Below, one piece after another: positions 16,025-24,725 of a stretch of DNA of 64,000 nucleotides. The stretch comes from Fidelibacterota bacterium (GTDB lineage Bacteria > Fidelibacterota > Marinisomatia > Marinisomatales > TCS55). The DNA lies in the NCBI GenBank assembly GCA_016845785.1, contig JAERSH010000044.1, forward strand, positions 124,001-188,000, read 5' to 3'. The translations under genes were made by a program, and so were the position numbers. The number at the start of each line of letters is the position of its first letter. The stretch's first letter is position 1. The notes beneath the pieces were generated by a model, which worked only from the letters and a program-made list of their open reading frames with translations, was not told the DNA's origin and ran no database searches.

Positions 16025-17668
16025 ATGAAGAAAAAAGATACCGCCATTCAAAAAGTATTGGGTCGTATTCCCAATAATATAGAATCTCAATTTTTATCCG
16101 CATTCCAATCATCAATTTCAATTCAAAATGGTTTTCAAAGTGAATTAGAACAAATCACAACCCAAAGTACATTTGATTCTCCACTCATGCTTATTGCGCA
16201 GGGGAATGAAGATGTGCGTGGATCCATGGCCGTCCATACCCTCAATGCGAAGCATGGGACAAAAATTGACGCAATAGAGACAAAATTGGGGTCAGTGCTC
16301 ATGGGGTATGCGCCGCCCATTAATCGGGATGTAAATCCTGATTTAGGTCAAATATATTTTGTGAAGGGAACAAAACAAGAACCGGTCATCAACGCATTAG
16401 AAAAATTGGCATTAAATATGACGTTAATTCCCGTACCAAAATCCGGATTGGGTCATAGTCTTTTATCGATCTTAGAAGCGAATAGCTGCGGTATTCATCT
16501 GGAAAAATTCATGGTAAGTCACATATCTAGCAAGCGGGGTCATGGTATTCTTATTCATGTTGATAAAAGATCGGTACCAGAACTAGAAACGAATGCTTTA
16601 CTATATCAGAAACTTTTAATGGTGGGTGTGTTACAACGAGAACAATCCATAAATATTGTAGACGGAGAAAAATCTAAGGGACATATCCCCATGCAGTTAT
16701 TACAGATAATGGTAAATCAAGATCGTTCCATGGATGAAATTAAAATGCAGTTGGAATTGCCTCAATATGATGCACCATCGTTGAAAGATAAAAAATTATT
16801 TAATAAAGAATTAAAAGCTTTGTTGGCTGATGGACAAAAAGAGAACCAACTATCTATAATTTCAAAAAAAAGAATGACAGTTGGGTACGCGACCCATTCG
16901 AATGACTATATTAAATATGGAGATTATGAAATGGGCGCAATTGCAGTCATCACCAATGTTGCCCGCCATTTGATTTGTGCCGGTATTCGCCCTGAAGTCG
17001 TTACCGGAATTTTATCATTACCACAAGGGAACGTGCCTGAAAAGGGATCCTTTTTAAAGGGTATCCATTTGGCGAGTAAAGCACTAAATATAACAGCGGA
17101 TCACTTTGCTTTTGGGAATGATACAGATAAACCAGCAGGGCGATTTTATATAGGGGGACAGCGTATAATCGATTCGGATTTCCCCAATACATTTCAGTCC
17201 TCAGACCAGTTTATATCCATCCTGGGTAGCCATCGGGGAGAATTAGGGGGCAGTCGATATTTGGCCTTACATAATCAAGCAGATAAAGGTGCAAGGCCTA
17301 CCGTTGATCTAACCATGGAATCAAGATTGCAAGACGCTGTTTTGACTGGTATACATGGGGGATTAATTCAATCGGCACGACCTATTGGCCGCGGTGGAAT
17401 TGCCACAGCAATTGGACGGTCTTTCCCCAAATCTACGGCATTGGGTGCTCGTATTCATTTTTCTCGGAAACTGACGGCGCCGGAACTTTTATTTGGAGAA
17501 ACACAGGGATTGGTATTGGTCACCATTAATGAAATGGATTTAATGGAATTTGAGCGAGTCTGCATGACGATTGGTGTGCCGGCCACTACCGTTGGCCGCG
17601 TGACTGATGATGGTCAATATACTTTTAATGAATCCATAAATTTGTCTGTAGATTCATTATATAAATGA
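16025..17668 (+). CDS. Degenerate PurL/AIR-synthase-like protein
   Basis: 547 residues. From ~288 it follows the second half of PurL (FGAM synthase): YIKYGDYEMGAIAVITNVAR, GELGGSRYLALH, LQDAVLTGIHGGLIQSAR, and the AIRS C-terminal block LLFGETQGLVLVTI with VPATTVGRV. The first half is shortened to ~285 residues and lacks a recognisable first AIRS ATP-binding domain. The usual SAHDVSDGG segment reads SARPIGRGG, so its acidic residues are lost. This argues for a non-catalytic or altered relative rather than the working PurL. It overlaps the next gene by ATGA. Its role is unknown; a scaffold or regulatory role is only a guess. Confidence 0.6.
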   Translation: MKKKDTAIQKVLGRIPNNIESQFLSAFQSSISIQNGFQSELEQITTQSTFDSPLMLIAQGNEDVRGSMAVHTLNAKHGTKIDAIETKLGSVLMGYAPPINRDVNPDLGQIYFVKGTKQEPVINALEKLALNMTLIPVPKSGLGHSLLSILEANSCGIHLEKFMVSHISSKRGHGILIHVDKRSVPELETNALLYQKLLMVGVLQREQSINIVDGEKSKGHIPMQLLQIMVNQDRSMDEIKMQLELPQYDAPSLKDKKLFNKELKALLADGQKENQLSIISKKRMTVGYATHSNDYIKYGDYEMGAIAVITNVARHLICAGIRPEVVTGILSLPQGNVPEKGSFLKGIHLASKALNITADHFAFGNDTDKPAGRFYIGGQRIIDSDFPNTFQSSDQFISILGSHRGELGGSRYLALHNQADKGARPTVDLTMESRLQDAVLTGIHGGLIQSARPIGRGGIATAIGRSFPKSTALGARIHFSRKLTAPELLFGETQGLVLVTINEMDLMEFERVCMTIGVPATTVGRVTDDGQYTFNESINLSVDSLYK

Positions 17669-18306
17669 GTAATCTTTATCAAATTCAATCACCGGCAGGA
17701 GAGTGGATTCCGGTGCGTAATATATACTGCATCGGCCGGAATTATTTGGATCATATTTCTGAATTAAATAACGAAAAACCCGATACACCATTCTTCTTTC
17801 AAAAATCACTTCCTGCCCTCAATACATCGGATATTATTGAAATGCCAGAGGAGCGGGATATTCATCATGAATTGGAGATTGTGATTTTAATCCATGAGGA
17901 TGGAGAATTTATTTCATTAACGGATGCACCCAAACATATCGGTGGATATGGATTGGGATTGGATCTCACTGATCGTTTTTTGCAAAATCAATTCAAATCA
18001 AAGCAATTGCCATGGCTTTTGGCCAAATCATTTAAGGGATCTGCTGTAGTGAGTGAATTTCAATCGAAACCCATTTCAGACGATTTTTGGTTAAAGGTGA
18101 ATGGAGAGGAAGTTCAGCGAGGGCAGGTGAATCAAATGATCAATTCAATCCCTGAACAAATTGTGTATTTATCGTCCATGATTCCTTTAATGAAGGGTGA
18201 TATTATTTTTACTGGCACACCAAAAGGGGTGGGACCAATTGTTGTGAATGATCAATTAGAGATGGGCGTGGGTGATCAATTTATTAAATCACTTACTGTT
18301 AAGTGA
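17665..18306 (+). CDS. Fumarylacetoacetate hydrolase family protein (FAHD1-like)
   Basis: 213 residues, single FAH domain. Signatures are IYCIGRNYLDHI at the N terminus, PALNTSDIIEMPE, the metal-binding DIHHELEIVI (Glu residues ~72-74), GYGLGLDLTDRF, and FTGTPKGVGPI near the end. Family members cleave or decarboxylate acylpyruvates or oxaloacetate with Mg2+ in the cytoplasm; the substrate is not predictable. It is coupled to the PurL-like gene by ATGA. Its last 18 bases overlap the convergent suhB gene. Confidence 0.88.
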   Translation: MSNLYQIQSPAGEWIPVRNIYCIGRNYLDHISELNNEKPDTPFFFQKSLPALNTSDIIEMPEERDIHHELEIVILIHEDGEFISLTDAPKHIGGYGLGLDLTDRFLQNQFKSKQLPWLLAKSFKGSAVVSEFQSKPISDDFWLKVNGEEVQRGQVNQMINSIPEQIVYLSSMIPLMKGDIIFTGTPKGVGPIVVNDQLEMGVGDQFIKSLTVK

Positions 18307-19089
18307 TGCAATCATGGGTGCCGTAAAGTGGATCATGGCTTCATGAATGGATCCATTGGCAGCCAAGATTTGATCATCATATATGGTATAATCTTTCCCG
18401 TCCATTCGCGTTACGGTTCCCCCTGCTTCTTTCACCATGAGGATGCCAGCTGCTGTATCCCACGGATGTAAATCCAATTCCCAAAAGCCATCCACCAGCC
18501 CTGATGCCACATGGCAGAGATCGATAGATGCAGCGCCCAACCGTCGTACACCTTGGGTGATGTCCGTAAATGCTTTAAACAAATCCATATTTGCATGCCA
18601 TTTTTCGTCATGGTCATATCCAAACCCCGTCACCAACAAGGATTGACTTAAATCAACTGTATCAGATACATGGATGGCTTGTCCGTCCTTTTGTGCGCCT
18701 TGGCCTTTTATAGCTGTATAGCAGTGGTTTGATGGCAATTCCAACACAACACCAACAACAGGTTCGCCATTCACCACGCATGCAATGGATACACCGAATG
18801 ATGGATATCCGTGGACAAAATTGGTGGTGCCATCTAATGGATCAATCACCCAAAGAAATTCAGATTCTACTTCATTTTCACCGCTTTCTTCAGCGAGAAT
18901 GCGATGAGAAGGAAAAGCATCCGTAATGTGTTGAATAATGGTCTGTTCAGCTAATCGATCCGTTTCGGTGACCAAGTCTGTTCGCCCCTTATAGGCCACC
19001 ATCCGAGGATGATTTAGTGCATCTAATATATGTGCACCCGCTGCATTTGCAGCGTTTGCAGCACAGGTTAAAAGTGAATTATAATCCAT
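18289..19089 (-). CDS. suhB: Inositol-1-monophosphatase family protein (SuhB-like)
   Basis: 266 residues. All metal-binding motifs are present: LAEESGENE (Glu), WVIDPLDGTTNFVHGYPSF (DPxDGT), and ELDLHPWDTAAGILMVKEAGG (WDxxAG). It dephosphorylates inositol phosphates or related sugars with Mg2+; in some bacteria SuhB also assists rRNA transcription. The ATG at 19089 lies directly after the U-run of a hairpin (19095-19122), whose 3' arm carries the only ribosome-binding-like G run. Confidence 0.93.
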   Translation of the reverse strand: MDYNSLLTCAANAANAAGAHILDALNHPRMVAYKGRTDLVTETDRLAEQTIIQHITDAFPSHRILAEESGENEVESEFLWVIDPLDGTTNFVHGYPSFGVSIACVVNGEPVVGVVLELPSNHCYTAIKGQGAQKDGQAIHVSDTVDLSQSLLVTGFGYDHDEKWHANMDLFKAFTDITQGVRRLGAASIDLCHVASGLVDGFWELDLHPWDTAAGILMVKEAGGTVTRMDGKDYTIYDDQILAANGSIHEAMIHFTAPMIASLNSK

Positions 19090-19094
19090 AAAAA

Positions 19095-19122
19095 ATTACC
19101 CCGCCACCATAGACGGGGTAAT
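19095..19122 (-). terminator. Hairpin terminator after the symporter gene, abutting the suhB start
   Basis: On the minus strand ATTACCCCG, a 10-base loop and CGGGGTAAT form a perfect 9-bp stem followed directly by TTTTT and then the suhB ATG. It can end the symporter transcript. Its 3' arm holds GGCGGGG about 8-12 bases before the suhB start, so folding would also hide that ribosome-binding site. Confidence 0.75.
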
Positions 19123-19145
19123 CCTTACCGGTTTGATATTTTAAT

Positions 19146-20693
19146 TTACTTATATGCTTTATGCTCCATTGAGAAATAATCGTTGGTCATCTTCTTCAAG
19201 ACGCCAGAGAGGAGAATAATGGAAATCAAATTGGGGAAGGTCATGAAGCCAAGTGCTGCATCACCGAAAGACCAAATGGCCTCTAAGCTAGCAATAGCGC
19301 CGATGAATACGAACAAGATGTAAAACATTCTGTATGTGGGAATGGACTCTTCACCAAATAAATATTCTGTTGCACGATCGCCATAGAATGACCAACTGAT
19401 TACAGTGGAAATGGCAAACAGTAACACACCCAAAGTGATGATTTTATCACCATAAGGGAAGATCCACGATAATCCGGTTTTGAATGCCAATGAAGTCAAT
19501 AAGCTACCATTCAGTAAATCACCGGCAAATGTGGGATCAATACGAGTGGTATAGAACTCCGTATGATGCCATGTGCCTGTAACGATAATGGTTAATCCGG
19601 TGAGGGTGCAAATAATGATGGTATCAATAAATGGCTCCAGCAATGCAACTACACCTTCACGTACAGGATATTCAGTCTTGGCCGTGGAGTGAGCAATAGG
19701 AGCACTCCCTTGTCCCGCTTCATTGGAGTATAATCCACGTTTTACACCCCAGAGCATGGTATTCATGATGACCAGTAATGTACCACCGGCCACACCGCCA
19801 ACTGCTGCGGGAGGATTGAATGCCATGGAGAAAATCTTTCCAAATGCGGCAGGCACATCCACGATATTGGCCAAAAGAATAAGTACTGCAGCAATGAAAT
19901 AGATTGCAGCCATAAAGGGGGCAAGGAAGGATGTAACATTTCCAATCCGTTTAATACCGCCAATAATGACTAAGCCTGCAATTCCTGCAATGAGGATACC
20001 ATTAATCACCTGTTGAATTGAAACGGCGTACCAATCGGTCAATTGATGTTTCACCGTTAGCCAGTGTTCTGATCCTACCACTTGTGTCACTTCAGAATAT
20101 AGCTGATCTGATAGGGTAAAGGATTGAATTGCATTCCCTGTGGCAAATGAACAGATCACGGCAAAACAAGCGAATATGATGGCCAGCCAACGCCATTTAA
20201 TACCTAAGCCACGTTCAATGGTGTACATGGGGCCGCCCGCTGTCATCCCTTGATTATCAAAATCTCTGTATTCAACAGCGAGTGTACATTCAGCATATTT
20301 TAAGGCTGAGCCAAAAAATGCAGTAACCCACATCCAAAATAGTGCACCGGGACCGCCATAATAAAGTGCCGTAGCTACACCGGCGATATTTCCGATACCC
20401 ACCGTTGCAGAAAGAGCTGTGGTTAATGCTTGAAAGTGATTAAGGTCACCAGCTTCATTCGGATTATCATACACACCGCGTGTCACTTTAAGTCCATGTT
20501 TTAAGTAACGAATCTGGGGGAACCCTAGATAAAATGTGGTAAATATCCCTGTACCTAAAAGTCCGATGACCATAAAGGGAACCATCCGTCTGGAGGGGAA
20601 GGACCAAATGCCTTCAAAAAATTCTACACCGAATGCATAAAGGAATAGAATAATGATACTAAAGAATATGAGTGCGCCTGTCTTTTTACTCAT
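19146..20693 (-). CDS. Alanine/glycine:cation symporter family protein
   Basis: About 515 residues from ATG 20693, with roughly ten membrane helices. AGCS signatures include ATVGIGNIAGVATALYYGGP (residues ~95-114), the NEAGQGSAPIAHSTAKTEYP segment (~308-327) and GGPMYTIERGLG. It imports alanine or glycine with Na+ across the inner membrane. A TTG at 20708 would add five residues. The adjacent upstream gene on the same strand encodes an HTH-PAS regulator that may control it. A strong hairpin lies downstream before suhB. Confidence 0.92.
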   Translation of the reverse strand: MSKKTGALIFFSIIILFLYAFGVEFFEGIWSFPSRRMVPFMVIGLLGTGIFTTFYLGFPQIRYLKHGLKVTRGVYDNPNEAGDLNHFQALTTALSATVGIGNIAGVATALYYGGPGALFWMWVTAFFGSALKYAECTLAVEYRDFDNQGMTAGGPMYTIERGLGIKWRWLAIIFACFAVICSFATGNAIQSFTLSDQLYSEVTQVVGSEHWLTVKHQLTDWYAVSIQQVINGILIAGIAGLVIIGGIKRIGNVTSFLAPFMAAIYFIAAVLILLANIVDVPAAFGKIFSMAFNPPAAVGGVAGGTLLVIMNTMLWGVKRGLYSNEAGQGSAPIAHSTAKTEYPVREGVVALLEPFIDTIIICTLTGLTIIVTGTWHHTEFYTTRIDPTFAGDLLNGSLLTSLAFKTGLSWIFPYGDKIITLGVLLFAISTVISWSFYGDRATEYLFGEESIPTYRMFYILFVFIGAIASLEAIWSFGDAALGFMTFPNLISIILLSGVLKKMTNDYFSMEHKAYK

Positions 20694-20726
20694 GAGTGTT
20701 ATTTCCAATCAAGGTTTTGTTTTGGT

Positions 20727-21323
20727 TTATGATTTAACAGGAGAAAATGCGCTTTTAAATCGCTTCTCCGTATAGTCGATCCACGATTTTCCATGAATCT
20801 GAAATGTTTGACCATTTTTATGTTTAAAGGTCCAGAATCCCGCATGGGTGCCTTCAGTCAATCCGCTGGGATTAAGCCGACCAAGATATTCCTCTTTATC
20901 CGGTACTTCTTGAATTTTACCGATGATATTATCCATAGCAAGGATTTCATCGTTGGTATATCCTGTGAGGCCCTCCCAATCACCTTCAATATGGGTGAGG
21001 CGAATAACAGGATTTTCATCAATAATAATAAATTCACCGTCGGAAAAATATTGAGCAGAAATATTGCTAATGGACTGAATGGCTTTGATATCTTTGATGT
21101 TTTTGTTGAGGGTAATAAGGACTTCTGTCAAGGATTCTACCAATTCTACATAATTGGTGGGTTGGGATACTTGCAGCTTTATGGCATATTTTGAAGGAAT
21201 ACTATTGGTCCGTTTCCAGTTGGAAACTGCTTGAGTGGTAACGCCAAAATATTGGGCAATATCCTTTTGCCGGCGTATCCGATGGTGCTCATACATGTAG
21301 TCCAATAGCTGATTGAATGTCAT
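20727..21323 (-). CDS. HTH-PAS transcriptional regulator
   Basis: 198 residues. An N-terminal CI-like helix-turn-helix (RRQKDIAQYFGVTTQAVSNW, residues ~17-36) is followed by a short helical linker. A PAS-like domain follows from ~95 (IDENPVIRLTHIEGDWEGLT; GFWTFKHKNGQTFQIHGKSW). The combination suggests a cytoplasmic sensor-regulator that responds to a small ligand or redox state. It lies 33 bases upstream of the symporter gene and is divergent from comEC; an imperfect inverted repeat at 21377-21396 in the shared promoter region is a candidate operator. Confidence 0.8.
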   Translation of the reverse strand: MTFNQLLDYMYEHHRIRRQKDIAQYFGVTTQAVSNWKRTNSIPSKYAIKLQVSQPTNYVELVESLTEVLITLNKNIKDIKAIQSISNISAQYFSDGEFIIIDENPVIRLTHIEGDWEGLTGYTNDEILAMDNIIGKIQEVPDKEEYLGRLNPSGLTEGTHAGFWTFKHKNGQTFQIHGKSWIDYTEKRFKSAFSPVKS

Positions 21324-21376
21324 TTTGTCCTCATTTAACCCCGCAAGCTTAGAAAAAGTGAACTAAATAAACAATT

Positions 21377-21396
21377 CCTGAAATGGGTATTTCTGG
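21377..21396. promoter_or_regulatory. Imperfect inverted repeat between the HTH-PAS regulator and comEC
   Basis: CCTGAAAT and ATTTCTGG flank a 4-base GGGT spacer, with one T/T mismatch. It sits about 55 bases upstream of the regulator start and 33 bases upstream of comEC, a sensible place for an autoregulatory operator. No footprint or second copy was seen, so this is tentative. Confidence 0.35.
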
Positions 21397-21428
21397 TTCA
21401 ATATAAATAAATCATTTATATTTCCACT

Positions 21429-23759
21429 ATGTCATTTAATTCTATCTTCTACAAGATGCCATTTGGCATCGTTCTGAGTGCCTATCTCATAGGTGTTTCT
21501 ACGATTATACTTTCACCGTGGACAGCCCTTCTCGTGTTAATTGGCATTGGCTGTATTCTGCGATTCAATCAACAAAAAATCTACATTCTAATAATCTTAG
21601 TACCTTTTATAGGCGGTGTGTTGCACACGTGGGATCGACAGGATAAAATAATAATTCATAAACAGAATGCTGAAATCATTCATGATGCTGAAATTATTTT
21701 TTCCGGGAAAGTCGTTTCTGTCCATTTAGGAGAAAATAGCCAACGAATCGGATTAAAAGATGTAACCATTCAATCTCATGGTCTGGATTCAATTCCCATG
21801 CCGGGACTAAATATCCACGCTAAAACGCCTTCGGTAGTGACACCGGGAATGACAGTAATGGGGAAGGGTCAGTTTTATCATATCGATGGACCACGAAATC
21901 CCGGTGCATTTAATTATCAAGAATTCTACAACCGTAAGGGATTCTTTGGCCGAGCCTATTTAGATGAGGGAAGGGAACTGGATATAATTGAAAATAATCC
22001 AAATCTCGTTTCATCCATTCAAGAAAGCATTCGTTTATTATTTCAAAATAAGTTGGGGAGCAATTATGGATTATTAACGGCGTTGATCCTTGGCGATAAA
22101 TCTTCTGTTGATCCTGAAATACGTGAAGATTTTACAGATACGGGGGTAATCCATGTTCTGGCTGTATCCGGGCTTCATGTGGGGTATGTGCTCCTCATAT
22201 TAATGAGTGTGGGAAAAATACTGCGTATCCCTTGGGGGTGGGACCGGTTATTCATTATTATTGGTTTAATTGCATTTTGCATTTTAACCGGCGGTAAACC
22301 CAGTGTGGTTCGGGCCAGCATCATGGCCGGTTTATTTATATTGACACCGGTGGTGAATCGAACGGGGAATTTGTGGAATACGATTTTTTTATCAGCATTC
22401 CTCATTTTGATGTTTGATCCATTATTTATTGAAGATCTTGGGTTTATACTCAGTTATGCAGCAGTGGCTTCCATCATTTTATTATACCAGTTTTTTCAAA
22501 CTACTTTACCGGAATCATTCCGAATTGCAAACATAAAATCGAAGCCAACTCAGTTCATTTTCGGACTCTTTTTGGTGTCTCTCTCTGCACAATTGGGCAC
22601 ATTGCCTATCACTGCATTGCATTTCGACCGCATCCCGATCATATCCCTTTTGGCCAATGTGGTGATCGTACCCATCATTGGTATATTGGTAGCCACAGGA
22701 TTTACATTAATGTTTCTGGGATGGATACCCTTCATTAGCGATCTGATTGGAGAAACGGCTTGGTTGACCACTGAAATCATCACATGGATTGCAGCCCAAT
22801 TTTCAGAAGTACCTTTTGCATATTTACCTGTCCATCAGTTGAATTGGTCTTGGGCAGTCGGATACTATGTCATATTGATGTCAGTCATCCTATTATGTTT
22901 GCCCACGTATCGTAAATATAGCCTTGTAACCGCAATGATTTGGATGTCGCTCTGGGTAATTAAACCAAGCTCACCAAATCAATTAGATGTGATTTTCATG
23001 GATGTGGGGCAAGGGGATGCCACTTTGGTTAGATTTCCAAATGATAAGAATATGCTCATCGATGGGGGGCAGCGGTTTGGCAATCGGGATTATGGCGCAT
23101 CCGTTGTCATTCCTGTATTGAATCATTTTGATATTAATCGGATTGATTGGATGATTATGTCACATCCCCACAGTGATCATATTGGCGGTTTAATATCCGT
23201 AATTGAATCGGTAGAAGTTGATTCCGTTTATGATTCCTACTTAGCTATGGATTCGTGGACATACACATCTTTGATGGATTCGCTGGTCTCTAGAAATGTA
23301 GGTATTCGCCGTCCATCTCCAGGGGATGTGATCAAGATAGATGAAGATGTATCCATACTATTCTTTGCACCCGATTCATCTACAGTATCCAAATCCCATA
23401 TCAATGATGCCAGTATTGTTATTAAGTTGATCTATGGCGAAACATCCTTTTTATTTACAGGGGATTTAGAGGCAGGGGGAGAGACATCCTTGCTAAAATT
23501 TGGGAATCAATTGAAATCTGATGTGTTAAAAGTGGGTCACCATGGTTCAAAAACCAGTTCAACCGAACCATTCATCAATTTAGTTTCACCGGAATTAACC
23601 GTTGTGTCTGTGGGATATAAGAACAAATTTAGACACCCATCCAAAGCAGTGATAGAGCGAATTGAAGAATATTCAGATCGTATTCACAGGACGGATGAAT
23701 CCGGCGCATTATGGCTACGATCAAACGGGAAAGATATTAAGGAAATCCATTGGAAATAA
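21429..23759 (+). CDS. comEC: ComEC/Rec2 family DNA-uptake channel
   Basis: 776 residues. An N-terminal membrane region and OB-like DUF4131 part are followed by the competence domain (ALILGDKSSVDPEIREDF; GVIHVLAVSGLHVGYVL, residues ~238-254) with many helices. A C-terminal metallo-beta-lactamase domain starts near 518 (FMDVGQGDATLVRF; SHPHSDHIGGLIS at ~577; KVGHHGSKTSS). ComEC carries single-stranded DNA across the inner membrane in natural transformation; the lactamase-like domain may degrade the other strand. Its end overlaps rnhB by 10 bases. Confidence 0.93.
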   Translation: MSFNSIFYKMPFGIVLSAYLIGVSTIILSPWTALLVLIGIGCILRFNQQKIYILIILVPFIGGVLHTWDRQDKIIIHKQNAEIIHDAEIIFSGKVVSVHLGENSQRIGLKDVTIQSHGLDSIPMPGLNIHAKTPSVVTPGMTVMGKGQFYHIDGPRNPGAFNYQEFYNRKGFFGRAYLDEGRELDIIENNPNLVSSIQESIRLLFQNKLGSNYGLLTALILGDKSSVDPEIREDFTDTGVIHVLAVSGLHVGYVLLILMSVGKILRIPWGWDRLFIIIGLIAFCILTGGKPSVVRASIMAGLFILTPVVNRTGNLWNTIFLSAFLILMFDPLFIEDLGFILSYAAVASIILLYQFFQTTLPESFRIANIKSKPTQFIFGLFLVSLSAQLGTLPITALHFDRIPIISLLANVVIVPIIGILVATGFTLMFLGWIPFISDLIGETAWLTTEIITWIAAQFSEVPFAYLPVHQLNWSWAVGYYVILMSVILLCLPTYRKYSLVTAMIWMSLWVIKPSSPNQLDVIFMDVGQGDATLVRFPNDKNMLIDGGQRFGNRDYGASVVIPVLNHFDINRIDWMIMSHPHSDHIGGLISVIESVEVDSVYDSYLAMDSWTYTSLMDSLVSRNVGIRRPSPGDVIKIDEDVSILFFAPDSSTVSKSHINDASIVIKLIYGETSFLFTGDLEAGGETSLLKFGNQLKSDVLKVGHHGSKTSSTEPFINLVSPELTVVSVGYKNKFRHPSKAVIERIEEYSDRIHRTDESGALWLRSNGKDIKEIHWK

Positions 23760-24676
23760 TTGCAGGTGTTGATGAAGCAGGGCGAGGACCTCTAGCAGGA
23801 CCGGTTGTGGCCGCAGCGGTCATTTTACCGGAACGCCATGAGATTGAAGGATTGGCTGACTCGAAAAAATTGACACCCAAAAAAAGAGAAGCCCTTTATC
23901 AACAAATTATGGATGTTTCGGATGTGGGTATCGGCATTATATCCCACCGCACCATAGATAAAATAAATGTACTTCAGGCCACATACAAAGCCATGCGAAA
24001 AGCCATAGGTGCATTATCTCAGACCCCGGATAAAGCATTAATCGATGGGTATGGTCTCCCGGATCAGACCATTAAGAATGAGGGCATTGTGGATGGAGAC
24101 AATTTAATAGAATGTATTTCAGCTGCTTCCATTATTGCAAAAGTGACGCGAGATCGGTTTATGGCATCTGTAGACCCCATCTTCCCTGAATTCGGTTTTG
24201 CTAAACATAAAGGGTATGGAACGAAAGAACATATGGAAGCACTTCAAATGCACAGAGCCACACCCATCCATCGTAAATCTTTTGAACCGGTGAAAGTAAA
24301 CCTACCCAATATGGACTGGCTGAAATACAATAAAAAGGTGGGTCAATTGGGCGAGCAACTCATCGCCCTCCGATATTTAAATGAGGGCTACAATATTTTT
24401 GAAATGAACAAAACCTGCAGTCATTATGGTGAATTGGATATTATTGCAGAAAAAGAAGGGGAGACTATATTTATTGAAGTCAAAACCGCTACACGAGATC
24501 AAATGGGCGGCCCTGTTTTAAAAGTGGATAGTGCCAAATTGCTGAAACTGGAATCTGCCATTCAATATTATTGTTCGGAACAGGAAGATGAATTGGATGT
24601 TAGACTGGATGTGGCAACTGTCATCTTAGATAAAACCCCAATCATTAAAACATATAAAGGAGTCAGTCTAGATTAA
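23750..24676 (+). CDS. rnhB: Ribonuclease HII fused to a YraN/UPF0102 endonuclease-like domain
   Basis: 308 residues, about 110 more than a normal RNase HII. Residues 1-~190 are RNase HII: IAGVDEAGRGPLAGPVVAAA with the catalytic Asp-Glu pair, KALIDGYGLP, and AKVTRDRFMASVDPIFPEF. From ~198 a complete YraN domain follows: VGQLGEQLIALRYLNEGY, HYGELDIIAEKEGETIFIEV and then KTA, with the E-D-ExK pattern of restriction-endonuclease-fold proteins. The first part removes RNA from DNA-RNA hybrids. The role of YraN is not settled. The genes rnhB and yraN are often neighbours, and here they form one frame. TTG start inside the comEC end. Confidence 0.9.
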   Translation: MEIIAGVDEAGRGPLAGPVVAAAVILPERHEIEGLADSKKLTPKKREALYQQIMDVSDVGIGIISHRTIDKINVLQATYKAMRKAIGALSQTPDKALIDGYGLPDQTIKNEGIVDGDNLIECISAASIIAKVTRDRFMASVDPIFPEFGFAKHKGYGTKEHMEALQMHRATPIHRKSFEPVKVNLPNMDWLKYNKKVGQLGEQLIALRYLNEGYNIFEMNKTCSHYGELDIIAEKEGETIFIEVKTATRDQMGGPVLKVDSAKLLKLESAIQYYCSEQEDELDVRLDVATVILDKTPIIKTYKGVSLD

Positions 24677-24725
24677 TAGAATAATCGCTTCGGACTGAAA
24701 AGGATGATTCCTAACTTCGCCGCCT

